A stretch of 64,000 bases of DNA from Mycolicibacterium holsaticum DSM 44478 = JCM 12374. GTDB taxonomy: Bacteria; Actinomycetota; Actinomycetes; Mycobacteriales; Mycobacteriaceae. The notes beneath the pieces are model-generated. The model made no database searches. It saw nothing but the letters and a program-made list of their open reading frames with translations, and was not told the origin of the DNA. The stretch is taken from NCBI RefSeq assembly GCF_019645835.1, contig NZ_CP080998.1:5084001-5148000 (forward strand), given 5' to 3'. Positions 35,601 through 44,372 of this stretch are shown one piece after another. How positions within the stretch are numbered: the stretch's first letter is position 1; each line of letters opens with the position of its first letter. The position numbers and the translations under genes were made by a program.

Positions 35601-36248
35601 ATGACCGTCACGCCGCGCATGCCGCTGCCGACCGTGCGCGGCAGGCAGACCAAAGCCGCCATCGACGCCGCGGCCCGTGCGGTGATCGCACGCAAAGGCA
35701 TTCTGGCCACGACGGTTTCGGACATCGCCGCCGAAGCGGGCCGTTCGACGGCGTCGTTCTACAACTACTACGACTCCAAGGAAGCGATGGTCCGTGAGTG
35801 GGCCGTGCGGTTCCGCGACGAAGCCAGGAAGCGGTCCCGGTCCGCGGCGGAACCCGGGCTTACCGACTGGGAACGGTCCTATCAGGTGGCCACTGCGCAC
35901 TGGACCACCTATCGCCACCGGCTGGCCGAGATGATCAGCGTGTCGCAGCTGGCGATGGTCAACGACGATTTCGCGCAGTACTGGACGGACATCTGCGCAC
36001 TACCCATCGCGTTGATCACCAAGATGATCAAGCACGCTCAGCGGCAAGGCTTTTGCACCGACGACGATCCGCACCTGACCGCGGTGGCGCTGGTGTCGAT
36101 GCTCAACCAGTTCTGCTACACACAGTTGTCGGGCGGCGGTGAGAACCCCGTCGGGCGCGGCGACGGGAAAAATCCGGACGACGAGGCATGCATCACCGCG
36201 CTGGCCAACATCTTTCACCGGACGATCTATTACAGGGGGCCCACATGA
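35601..36248 (+). CDS. TetR/AcrR family transcriptional regulator
   Basis: The 215-residue product has an HTH at about 20-65 (Thr-Val-Ser-Asp-Ile-Ala-Ala-Glu-Ala-Gly-Arg-Ser-Thr-Ala-Ser-Phe-Tyr-Asn-Tyr-Tyr) and a helical effector domain. ATG 35601 follows GAAGGAG. A longer frame upstream to 35112 is antisense to the VOC gene. It heads a + strand set TetR-hydrolase-dehydrogenase-transporter, its stop overlapping the next start as ATGA. Confidence 0.87.
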   Translation: MTVTPRMPLPTVRGRQTKAAIDAAARAVIARKGILATTVSDIAAEAGRSTASFYNYYDSKEAMVREWAVRFRDEARKRSRSAAEPGLTDWERSYQVATAHWTTYRHRLAEMISVSQLAMVNDDFAQYWTDICALPIALITKMIKHAQRQGFCTDDDPHLTAVALVSMLNQFCYTQLSGGGENPVGRGDGKNPDDEACITALANIFHRTIYYRGPT

Positions 36249-37387
36249 CCAGAACACCGGTGAGCGCCGGCGCGCCCGGCGTCACCCGTGAGTTCGTCGG
36301 ACTCGACTCGTCGACCGCGCGGCGAGCCGGCGCCGGCGGCCACCCCTGCCAGGGGCTGTACCACCGCGGAATGGGGCGCAAACCCAAGGTCGCGATGATC
36401 GCCACGCACTACCAGATCGATTTCTCCGAACACTATCTCGCCGACTATTTGGCCACCCGCGGCATCGGGTTCCTAGGCTGGAACACCCGCTACCGGGGCT
36501 TCGAGAGCAGCTTCCTACTCGACCACGCGCTGGTCGACATCGGTGTCGGGGTGCGCTGGCTGCGCGACGTGGCAGGCGTGGAAACCATTGTGCTGCTTGG
36601 CAACTCAGGCGGCGGATCGCTGATGGCGGCCTACCAGGCCCAGGCGGTCGACCCGCACGTGACGCCGCTACCCGGAATGCGGCCCGCGGCCGGGCTCACC
36701 GAGTTGCCGCCCGCCGACGGCTACATCGCCAGCGCCGCGCACCTCGGCAGGCCCGACGTGCTCACCGCATGGATGGACGGTGCAGTGATCGACGAAAACG
36801 ACGCCGTGGCAACCGACCCCGACCTCGACCTGTTCTGCGAGGACAACGGCCCACCGTACTCACCGGAGTTCGTGCAGCGCTACCGCACCGCGCAGATCGC
36901 CCGCAACCACGCGATCACCGACTGGGCCGAGACCGAACTCAAGCGCGTGCGCGCCGCCGGCTACTCGGACCGCCCGTTCACGGTGATGCGTACCTGGGCC
37001 GACCCGCGCATGGTGGACCCGAGCCTGGAACCGACCAAACGGCCGGCCAACATGTGCTACGCCGGCGTCCCGGTGAAGGCCAACCGCTCGGCACACGGCA
37101 TCGCCTCGGCATGCACGCTGCGCAACTGGATCGGCATGTGGAGCCTTCGAAACGCGCAGACGCGCGCCGAACCGCACCTTGCCCGAATCGACTGCCCCGC
37201 ACTGGTGATCAACGCCGAACAGGACACCGGGGTGTACCCGTCGGACGCCAAACGCATCTATGACGCGCTGGCCAGCACCGACAAGACGCAGTGCTCGGTG
37301 GACACCGACCACTACTTCACCACGCCCGGAGCCCGCAGCGAGAAGGCCGATCTGATCGCCACGTGGATCGCGAAACGATGGCATTAA
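36245..37387 (+). CDS. Alpha/beta hydrolase family protein
   Basis: The 380-residue protein has an alpha/beta hydrolase fold: nucleophile elbow Gly-Asn-Ser-Gly-Gly-Gly at about 117-122, and a C-terminal Asp/His pair in Glu-Gln-Asp-Thr-Gly and Thr-Asp-His-Tyr-Phe. The strand order and the His-Tyr-Gln-Ile-Asp-Phe-Ser start fit hydrolases of peptides, esters or C-C bonds. It is translationally coupled to the TetR gene and overlaps the following dehydrogenase by 10 bases. Substrate unknown. Confidence 0.78.
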   Translation: MTRTPVSAGAPGVTREFVGLDSSTARRAGAGGHPCQGLYHRGMGRKPKVAMIATHYQIDFSEHYLADYLATRGIGFLGWNTRYRGFESSFLLDHALVDIGVGVRWLRDVAGVETIVLLGNSGGGSLMAAYQAQAVDPHVTPLPGMRPAAGLTELPPADGYIASAAHLGRPDVLTAWMDGAVIDENDAVATDPDLDLFCEDNGPPYSPEFVQRYRTAQIARNHAITDWAETELKRVRAAGYSDRPFTVMRTWADPRMVDPSLEPTKRPANMCYAGVPVKANRSAHGIASACTLRNWIGMWSLRNAQTRAEPHLARIDCPALVINAEQDTGVYPSDAKRIYDALASTDKTQCSVDTDHYFTTPGARSEKADLIATWIAKRWH

Positions 37388-38349
37388 GCGTTCTCGCGCA
37401 CTTCTCCCCAGGCGAGAAGGTCACCGAATTCCTTGCCCCCTACACCGATTGGCTCGACATCCGCTACTGCGAAGAGGATGACGACGACACCTTCTATCGG
37501 GAACTGCCCGACGCCGACGTCATCTGGCATGTGCTGCGGCCGATCTCCGGTGCGGACCTACAGAAGGCCAGGCGGCTACGGCTGGTGAACAAGCTGGGCG
37601 CCGGGGTCAACACGGTCGACGTGGACACCGCGACCCGGCTGGGTGTCGCGGTCGCCAACATGCCGGGCGCCAACGCGGCATCGGTGGCCGAAGGCGCCGT
37701 GCTGCTGATGCTGGCCGCGCTGCGTCGGCTGCTCGAACTGGACCGCGCCACCCGCGAAGGCCGGGGCTGGCCCGCCGATCCCAGCCTCGGGGAGACGGTA
37801 CGCGACATCGGCGGCTGCACGGTCGGGCTCGTCGGTTACGGCAACATCGCCAAGAGGGTCGAACGGATCGTCGTCGCGATGGGCACCCCGCCGTCGGCGG
37901 TGCTGCACACCAGCACCCGAGACGACGGGCATCCCGGTTGGCGCCCGCTGCCCGACCTGCTGGCGGCCAGCGACATCGTCTCGCTGCACCTGCCGCTGAC
38001 CGACCGGTCGCTGGGCCTGCTCGACGCGACGGCACTGGCCCGGATGAAACCCGAAGCGGTGCTGGTGAACACCTCACGCGGCGCGATCGTCGACGAGATC
38101 GCGTTGACCGAAGCGCTGCGGGCCGGCCGGCTGGCCGCGGCCGGGCTGGATGTGTTCGCCACCGAACCGGTCGCACCGGACAATCCGCTGCTGAGCCTGT
38201 CCAATGTGGTGCTCACCCCGCACGTCACCTGGTACACCGTTGACACGATGCGCCGCTACCTGACCCACGCGGTGGACAACTGCCGTCGGCTGCACGAGGG
38301 CCAACCGCTGCTGCACGTCGTCAACACTGTCGACGGACAGACCCATTAA
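37378..38349 (+). CDS. D-isomer-specific 2-hydroxyacid dehydrogenase
   Basis: The 323-residue NAD(P)-dependent dehydrogenase has Gly-Tyr-Gly-Asn-Ile-Ala near residue 150 as the nucleotide loop, Asn-Thr-Ser-Arg-Gly-Ala with the catalytic Arg, Ala-Thr-Glu-Pro-Val with the catalytic Glu and Thr-Pro-His with the catalytic His. Such enzymes reduce 2-keto acids or oxidise D-2-hydroxy acids. It overlaps the upstream hydrolase by 10 bases, so the genes are coupled. Physiological substrate unknown. Confidence 0.87.
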   Translation: MALSVLAHFSPGEKVTEFLAPYTDWLDIRYCEEDDDDTFYRELPDADVIWHVLRPISGADLQKARRLRLVNKLGAGVNTVDVDTATRLGVAVANMPGANAASVAEGAVLLMLAALRRLLELDRATREGRGWPADPSLGETVRDIGGCTVGLVGYGNIAKRVERIVVAMGTPPSAVLHTSTRDDGHPGWRPLPDLLAASDIVSLHLPLTDRSLGLLDATALARMKPEAVLVNTSRGAIVDEIALTEALRAGRLAAAGLDVFATEPVAPDNPLLSLSNVVLTPHVTWYTVDTMRRYLTHAVDNCRRLHEGQPLLHVVNTVDGQTH

Positions 38350-38374
38350 CGCCCCGCCGCTGCAGGCGCGCACC

Positions 38375-39733
38375 GTGCGCAAGGTCATCGTGCGCCTGGT
38401 GCCGTTCCTGATGGCGCTGTACTTCGTCAACTACCTGGACCGCACCAACCTCGGCATCGCCAAGGCCAGCATCAGCGAGGACCTGCAGCTCTCGACGACC
38501 ATGTTCGGTTTCGCCGCGGGCATCTTCTTCATCGGCTACGTCCTGGTGGAGGTGCCGTCGAATCTGGCCCTGCACCGGTTCGGTGCGCGACGCTGGTTGG
38601 CTCGCATCGCGGTGTCGTGGGGAATCGTGGTGGTGGCCATCGGGTTCGCACCCAACGCCGGAACCCTGCTGGTGTTGCGCTTCCTGCTCGGGGTCGCCGA
38701 GGCCGGCCTGTTCCCCGGCGTGATCTTCTACCTGAGCCGCTGGTTTCCCAGCGCATACCGGGCCCGCATCGTCGCGATGTTCATGCTCGCCACCCCCATC
38801 GCCGCCGCCGTCGGCACACCGCTGGCGGCATGGTTGATACACGTCGGCGACGGGCTGTTCGGGTCCGGCTGGCAGTTCATGATGATCTGCTGCGGCATCC
38901 CGGCGATCGTGCTCGGAGTGGTGTGCTGGTTCTACCTGACCGACCGGCCCTCGGATGCACAGTGGCTCACCGACGAGGAACGTCGCTGGCTCGTCGAGGT
39001 GTTGGCCGACGAGGAACGTCAGGTCAGCGAGCACTTCGATTTTCCGCTGCGACGCGCGTTGGGCAGCCCGCGGATCTGGGCACTGGCGGTGGTGTATTTC
39101 GGGATCGCCTACGGCCTGTACGCGCTGGCGTTCTTCCTGCCGTCGATCATCTCCGGGTTCCAGGAGAGCTTCGGGCTGACGCTGTCGATCCTGCAGGTCG
39201 GCATGATCACCGCGATCCCGTACACCTGCGCGGCGGTCGGGATGTACCTGTGGTCGCGGCACGCCGACCGCACCGCTGAACACGTATGGCATGTCGGGAT
39301 CCCGATGCTCGTCGGCGGGCTGACCATCCCGGTCGCGCTGTATCTGGACGGTCCGGTCCTGGTGATGATCGCGGTCACGGTCGTCGCGCTCGGCGTGTTC
39401 TGCGCGATCCCCAGTTTCTGGGCGCTGCCGTCGCGGTTCTTGACCGGGGTGGCGGCTGCCGGTGCGATCGCGTTGATCAACTCCGTCGGCAACCTCGGCG
39501 GCTTCGCTGCGCCGTACATCACCGGCGCTCTGGTCGACCTCACCGGAAGCGAACGGGCCGGAATGTGGGCGGTCGGCGCGGTGATGCTGCTCTCCGCCGC
39601 GGTGGTGGTCGCATTGCGTGCCACGCCTGCTCGGGACCGACGGCGCCAAGGTAGCCTCGGTCCCAACCGACCGGTTAGTTTGGGGTCAGAAGACACGAGG
39701 GAAGGCAACCATGCCGATCGCAATCAGCACTGA
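38375..39733 (+). CDS. MFS transporter, anion:cation symporter-like
   Basis: Twelve-helix major facilitator protein of 452 residues. The start Phe-Val-Asn-Tyr-Leu-Asp-Arg-Thr-Asn-Leu-Gly-Ile-Ala is the characteristic first-helix motif of organic-anion symporters (ACS family, e.g. for tartrate, phthalate or hydroxyphenylacetate). GTG 38375 is the only start in frame. It probably imports the acid handled by the preceding TetR-hydrolase-dehydrogenase genes. Its 3' end overlaps fadE6 by 23 bases. Confidence 0.83.
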   Translation: MRKVIVRLVPFLMALYFVNYLDRTNLGIAKASISEDLQLSTTMFGFAAGIFFIGYVLVEVPSNLALHRFGARRWLARIAVSWGIVVVAIGFAPNAGTLLVLRFLLGVAEAGLFPGVIFYLSRWFPSAYRARIVAMFMLATPIAAAVGTPLAAWLIHVGDGLFGSGWQFMMICCGIPAIVLGVVCWFYLTDRPSDAQWLTDEERRWLVEVLADEERQVSEHFDFPLRRALGSPRIWALAVVYFGIAYGLYALAFFLPSIISGFQESFGLTLSILQVGMITAIPYTCAAVGMYLWSRHADRTAEHVWHVGIPMLVGGLTIPVALYLDGPVLVMIAVTVVALGVFCAIPSFWALPSRFLTGVAAAGAIALINSVGNLGGFAAPYITGALVDLTGSERAGMWAVGAVMLLSAAVVVALRATPARDRRRQGSLGPNRPVSLGSEDTREGNHADRNQH

Positions 39734-41936
39734 GCACAACGACCTCGCCGATTCGGTGCGGTCCCTGGTGGAACGGGTGGCGCCGTCGGAGGTGCTGCAC
39801 GAGGCGCTCGAGACGCCCATCCCCAACCCGCCGCCGTACTGGAAGTCGGCCGCCGAGCAGGGTCTGCAGGGCGTGCACCTGGCAGAATCCGTCGGTGGAC
39901 AAGGGTTCGGCATCCTCGAGTTGGCCATCGTCCTGGCCGAGTTCGGCTACGGCGCGGTGCCGGGGCCGTTCGTGCCCTCGGCGATCGCCAGCGCGCTGAT
40001 CTCCGCGCACGACCCCGACGCGAAGCTGCTCAACGACCTGGCATCCGGCAACGCCATCGCCGCGTACGCCATCGACTCCGGGCTGACCGCCACCCGGCAG
40101 GGCGAAGCGGATTCGGCCAGCCTCGTCATCCGCGGCGAGGTGCGCGCCGTGCCGGGCGCCGCGCAGGCGTCGGTGCTGGTGCTGCCCGTCGCCGGGCTGG
40201 AGGAAGGGACCAGCGGCTCCAAATGGGTGGTGCTCGACGCCGACCAACTCGAGATCGAACCCGTCAAGAGCGTCGACCCGCTGCGGCCGGTGGCCCATGT
40301 GCGCGCCAACGCGGTAGAGGTCGGCGATGACCGGGTGTTGCACAACCTGAGTCCGACGCTGGCCCGCGCGTTGATCTCGACGCTGTTGTCGGCCGAATGC
40401 ATCGGGGTGTCCCGCTGGGCCACCGACACCGCGTCGGAGTACGCCAAGATTCGCGAGCAGTTCGGCCGCCCGATCGGGCAGTTCCAGGCTGTAAAGCACA
40501 AGTGCGCGAACATGATCGCCGAGACCGAGCGGGCCACCGCCGCGGTGTGGGATGCCGCGCGCGCGATCGACGAAGCCCGCGAAGGCGGCGAAAACGGCGC
40601 GCAGGAAAGCGCTTTCGAGTTCGCCGCGGCGGTCGCGGCGACGCTGGCCCCGGTGGCCGCTCAGCACTGCGCGCAGGACTGCATTCAGGTGCACGGCGGC
40701 ATCGGCTTCACCTGGGAACACGACACCAACGTGTACTACCGGCGCGCGCTGGTGCTGGCGGCGTCCTTCGGCCGCCTCGCGGACTACCCGCAGCAGGTGG
40801 TCGACGTTGCGACCAGCACCGGGATGCGCCAACTCAACATCGACCTCGACCCGGACACCGAGAAGCTGCGCGACGAGATCCGCGCGGAAGTCGCTGGGCT
40901 CAAATCGATTCCGAGCGACGAGCGCAACACCGCGATCGCGGAGGGCGGCTGGGTGCAGCCGCACCTGCCCAAGCCGTGGGGCCGCTCGGCTGGACCCGTC
41001 GAGCAGATCATCATCGCCCAGGAGTTCGAGACCGGCCGGGTCAAGCGCCCGGCCATGGGGATCGCGGCCTGGATCATCCCGTCGATCGTCGCGTTCGGCA
41101 CCGACGAGCAGAAGCAGCGGTTCCTGCCGCCGACGTTCCGCGGCGAGATGATTTGGTGCCAGCTGTTTTCCGAGCCCGGCGCCGGCTCTGACCTGGCCAG
41201 CCTGACCACCAAGGCCACCAAGGTCGACGGCGGCTGGCGGATCAGCGGACAGAAGATCTGGACCACCGGGGCGCAGTACTCGCAGTGGGGCGCGCTGCTG
41301 GCCCGTACCGACCCAAGCGCGCCCAAACATAATGGCATCACCTACTTCCTGCTCGACATGACCAGCGAAGGCGTCGACGTCAAACCGCTGCGGGAGCTGA
41401 CCGGTAACGCGATGTTCAACACCGTGTTCATCGACGACGTGTTCGTTCCCGACGAGATGGTGCTCGGCGAGGTGAACCGTGGCTGGGAGGTCAGCCGCAA
41501 CACGCTGACGGCGGAGCGGGTGTCGATCGGCAGCAGCGAGCCGCCGTTCCTCGCGACCCTCAACGGGTTCGTGGAGTTCGTCCGGGACGGGCAGTTCGAC
41601 CAGATCGAACAGAACCACGCCGGTCACCTGATCGCCGAAGGCCATGCGGCCAAGGTGCTCAACATGCGCTCGACGCTGCTGACCCTCGCCGGCGGCGACC
41701 CGATGCCGGCCGCGGCCATCTCCAAGCTGCTGTCGATGAAGACCGGTCAGGGCTACGCGGAGTTCGCGGTGGGATCCTTCGGTACCGACGGCGCGATCGC
41801 CGAACCGGGCGAAATCCAGGGCAGGTGGATCGAATACCTGCTCGGCAGCAGGGCCACCACGATCTACGGTGGCACCACCGAGGTGCAGCTCAACATCATC
41901 GCCGAGCGGCTGCTCGGGCTGCCGCGGGATCCCTAA
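39711..41936 (+). CDS. fadE6: Fused double acyl-CoA dehydrogenase FadE6
   Basis: The 741-residue protein holds two acyl-CoA dehydrogenase modules in tandem. The first ends with Gln-Phe-Gly-Arg-Pro-Ile-Gly-Gln-Phe-Gln and Val-His-Gly-Gly-Ile-Gly-Phe-Thr-Trp-Glu (about 250-340). The second starts near 380 and has Phe-Ser-Glu-Pro-Gly-Ala-Gly-Ser-Asp and Gly-Gln-Lys-Ile-Trp-Thr. Length and fusion match M. tuberculosis FadE6 (Rv0271c), and fadD2 is nearby as there. FAD-dependent alpha,beta-desaturation of acyl-CoA is expected. ATG 39711 follows GAGGGAAGG. Confidence 0.88.
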   Translation: MPIAISTEHNDLADSVRSLVERVAPSEVLHEALETPIPNPPPYWKSAAEQGLQGVHLAESVGGQGFGILELAIVLAEFGYGAVPGPFVPSAIASALISAHDPDAKLLNDLASGNAIAAYAIDSGLTATRQGEADSASLVIRGEVRAVPGAAQASVLVLPVAGLEEGTSGSKWVVLDADQLEIEPVKSVDPLRPVAHVRANAVEVGDDRVLHNLSPTLARALISTLLSAECIGVSRWATDTASEYAKIREQFGRPIGQFQAVKHKCANMIAETERATAAVWDAARAIDEAREGGENGAQESAFEFAAAVAATLAPVAAQHCAQDCIQVHGGIGFTWEHDTNVYYRRALVLAASFGRLADYPQQVVDVATSTGMRQLNIDLDPDTEKLRDEIRAEVAGLKSIPSDERNTAIAEGGWVQPHLPKPWGRSAGPVEQIIIAQEFETGRVKRPAMGIAAWIIPSIVAFGTDEQKQRFLPPTFRGEMIWCQLFSEPGAGSDLASLTTKATKVDGGWRISGQKIWTTGAQYSQWGALLARTDPSAPKHNGITYFLLDMTSEGVDVKPLRELTGNAMFNTVFIDDVFVPDEMVLGEVNRGWEVSRNTLTAERVSIGSSEPPFLATLNGFVEFVRDGQFDQIEQNHAGHLIAEGHAAKVLNMRSTLLTLAGGDPMPAAAISKLLSMKTGQGYAEFAVGSFGTDGAIAEPGEIQGRWIEYLLGSRATTIYGGTTEVQLNIIAERLLGLPRDP

Positions 41937-41976
41937 CCGCCCGGAAATCGGTTGCATACCCGCGTAACCTGGGGTG

Positions 41977-42240
41977 ATGAGCATCCTCAAGGTTTGGTTG
42001 GCGGCCCCCGCGGCCGCGGTGGGGGTTCTCGTGGCGCCCTTGGCGCTGATCGACCCGCCGTCGCCGCAATACCAGGCCGCGCCCTGCTACAACGGCATCG
42101 CCCCCGGTAATCCGTGGGTGACGTCGTGCAACTTCGGCCCGCGCCCACCGAAGGTGCGCGGCGGCATGCCCGACCAGGCCGCGGTGATCGCCTGCCGCGG
42201 CTTTCCGGGCTGCCTGTCCTGGTACATCAACGGCCCGTGA
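41977..42240 (+). CDS. Small secreted protein of unknown function
   Basis: The 87-residue product has a signal peptide (Lys5, hydrophobic to about residue 25) and a short mature part with four Cys (Pro-Cys-Tyr, Ser-Cys-Asn, Ala-Cys-Arg, Gly-Cys-Leu), probably two disulfides. Little room exists for a ribosome site before the ATG. No family is recognised. It is small, Cys-containing and exported, like several mycobacterial culture-filtrate proteins. Confidence 0.6.
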   Translation: MSILKVWLAAPAAAVGVLVAPLALIDPPSPQYQAAPCYNGIAPGNPWVTSCNFGPRPPKVRGGMPDQAAVIACRGFPGCLSWYINGP

Positions 42241-42279
42241 CGATCGTTTAGCAATCGCGGCCACGGAAACCCTTGGACT

Positions 42280-42594
42280 ATGACCGACGACGTTGAGAAG
42301 CGGTTCGACCGCCCCGGTGCGTTCCGCGCGGCCGTCACCTACGGGGCGGTGGTGATCGCGATCGCGGCTGGCGCGTTCGCCCTCTACGCGTTCATCGACC
42401 GAGATTCGGTCATCGGGGCCTCCACTGTGCCCGCGATCCTGCTCGTGGGCGGTATCGGCGCGTTCGTCCGGACCTATCACCTGTGGAAGGCCGAAGACAG
42501 CGGCTGGGTGGCGTGGCAGGGCGCCGGCTGGTTCCTGCTGCTGTTGATGCTGGTGTGCCTGTCGGTGCCCGGCGCGGCGATGATGGCGTCGTGA
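42280..42594 (+). CDS. Small membrane protein of unknown function
   Basis: The 104-residue protein has three hydrophobic segments (about 18-38, 47-64 and 80-98) and a charged N-terminus. No catalytic motif is seen. It lies between the secreted protein gene and the convergent fadD2, 15 bases from the fadD2 stop. Confidence 0.6.
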   Translation: MTDDVEKRFDRPGAFRAAVTYGAVVIAIAAGAFALYAFIDRDSVIGASTVPAILLVGGIGAFVRTYHLWKAEDSGWVAWQGAGWFLLLLMLVCLSVPGAAMMAS

Positions 42595-42609
42595 CGCCGC
42601 CTTCTGACC

Positions 42610-44307
42610 TCAGGATTTCTCGTCGGCTCCGCCGAGGTCCATCTCGCGCAGTTCGCGCTTGAGGATCTTGCCCGTCGGGTTGCGTGGCAGCTCGTCGAGG
42701 AAGACCACCTCGCGCGGCACTTTGTAGCGGGCCAGGTGGTCGCGGACGTAGTGCTTGATGTCGTCCTCGCCGATCGACGCGCCGTCGGTCTTGACCACGA
42801 AGGCCCGCAACCGGTGCCCCCACTCCTTGTCCTCGACGCCGAGCGCGGTGGCCTCCACGACGTCGGGGTGGCCGCTGATGAGGTCCTCGACTTCGGCGGG
42901 GAACACGTTCTCGCCGCCGGAAACGATCATCTCGTCGTCGCGGCCGCTGACGTACAGCAGGCCGTCCTCGTCGAAATAGCCGACGTCGCCTGAGGACATC
43001 AGCCCGTCGACGATCTGCTTGTGCCCGCCGCCGGTGTAGCCCTCGAACGGGAAGAAGTTGCCGACGAAGATGCGGCCCACCTCGCCCTGCGGCAGCTCGT
43101 TGCCGTTGTCGTCGAGGATCTTGACCTTGACCCCCTTGACCACGGGCCCGACGGTGGCCGGGTTCTTCTCCAGATCCTGCGGTCGCGCGATCGTCGCGAA
43201 CGCGATCTCGGTGGACCCGTAGAGGTTGTAGACGACCGGGCCGAGGTCCTTGAGCGCGCGAGTGGCCAGTTCGGCGCCGAGCTGCGAGCCCGACACGAAC
43301 ACGATGCGCAGGGACGACAGGTCCGGCTTGTTCTCCATGCCCTCGAACGTGTCGAGCATGCGCGACAACATGACGGGCACCACCACGATTCCGGTCACCT
43401 TGTGCTTTTCGATGTCCTCGAGCACGGTGGCCGGCTTGAACCGGCGGCGCAGCACCAGCGTGGTGCCGAGCATCATCGCGATGGTGGCGTGCAGGAACCC
43501 CAGCGCGTGGAACATCGGCGCGGGCAGCGAGGTCACCTCGTTGGCCTTGAACGGCACGTGCGAAAGCACCCCGCCGATCGGCGCCAGCGTCGGCGGTGTG
43601 CTTCTGTTGGCGCCCTTGGGCGTTCCGGTGGTGCCGCTGGTCAAGATGATGACCGACGAGTGCTTCGTCGCCTTGGGGGCGGGTCGCCCGGTGCTGCGGG
43701 CGATGACGTCGGCGAGTGTCTCGTCGGTGCTGCCCGACGGCTGCTCCTTGTCCGGGTTCTTACCCAGCGCACGCAACTTGCCAAGGGGCGGTTCGGCTTT
43801 GGCGACCGCATCGCTGTACTCGTCGTCGTAGATGATCAGCTTGGCGCCCTCGCGCTCGGAGACCTCCTTGACCTGCGGGCCGGAGAACTCGCTGTTGAGC
43901 ATGATGATGCGAGCACCGACACGGGCGGCGCCGTAGAGCGCGATGAGGAACCAGCGGTGGTTGCGCGCCAGGATGGCCACCCCGTCACCGCCCTTGACAC
44001 CCATCGTCAGCAGACCGTTGGCCACGGCGTGCGCCGCGTGGTCGAGTTCGGCGAAGGTGAACTCGCCGTCGTCGTCGATCACCGCCGCGCGGTCCGGAGT
44101 GCGCCGGGCGTTCAGGGCCGGGATCATCCCGAACTCCCCCCAGCGCCGGATGTCGGCAACCATCGCGGCGATGTTCTGCGGCGGTTCGATCTTGAACGCG
44201 CCGGCTCCGAACATCTTGCCGAAGTAGTGCATTTCAGCCGAGCCGCGTTCGAGAAGCTGCTGTGCTTTCGCGACGGCCTGCAGCGGGACATCTGTCAGCT
44301 TGGGCAT
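42610..44307 (-). CDS. fadD2: Acyl-CoA synthetase FadD2
   Basis: Adenylate-forming ligase of 565 residues that activates fatty acids to acyl-CoA. The phosphate-binding motif is Leu-Thr-Ser-Gly-Thr-Thr-Gly-Thr-Pro-Lys-Gly (about 215-225). Motifs Tyr-Gly-Ser-Thr-Glu, Thr-Gly-type hinge Ser-Gly-Asp-Val-Gly-Tyr-Phe-Asp-Glu-Asp-Gly and the C-terminal catalytic Lys (Pro-Thr-Gly-Lys-Ile-Leu-Lys-Arg) are all present. Position next to fadE6 and a polymerase gene matches Rv0270 in M. tuberculosis, hence the name. Confidence 0.87.
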   Translation of the reverse strand: MPKLTDVPLQAVAKAQQLLERGSAEMHYFGKMFGAGAFKIEPPQNIAAMVADIRRWGEFGMIPALNARRTPDRAAVIDDDGEFTFAELDHAAHAVANGLLTMGVKGGDGVAILARNHRWFLIALYGAARVGARIIMLNSEFSGPQVKEVSEREGAKLIIYDDEYSDAVAKAEPPLGKLRALGKNPDKEQPSGSTDETLADVIARSTGRPAPKATKHSSVIILTSGTTGTPKGANRSTPPTLAPIGGVLSHVPFKANEVTSLPAPMFHALGFLHATIAMMLGTTLVLRRRFKPATVLEDIEKHKVTGIVVVPVMLSRMLDTFEGMENKPDLSSLRIVFVSGSQLGAELATRALKDLGPVVYNLYGSTEIAFATIARPQDLEKNPATVGPVVKGVKVKILDDNGNELPQGEVGRIFVGNFFPFEGYTGGGHKQIVDGLMSSGDVGYFDEDGLLYVSGRDDEMIVSGGENVFPAEVEDLISGHPDVVEATALGVEDKEWGHRLRAFVVKTDGASIGEDDIKHYVRDHLARYKVPREVVFLDELPRNPTGKILKRELREMDLGGADEKS

Positions 44308-44372
44308 ACCGCCACAATATGTGACTTGCGTCGCACGGCGGCCGGAATGCTGTGCGGAACTACCATGGCGAC

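Noticed and set aside
39675..41990. 771-codon minus-strand open frame opposite fadE6
   Set aside because: It has no protein family features, is rich in His/Arg/Asp/Gly as expected for an antisense frame of high-GC DNA, and fadE6 on the plus strand has clear motifs.
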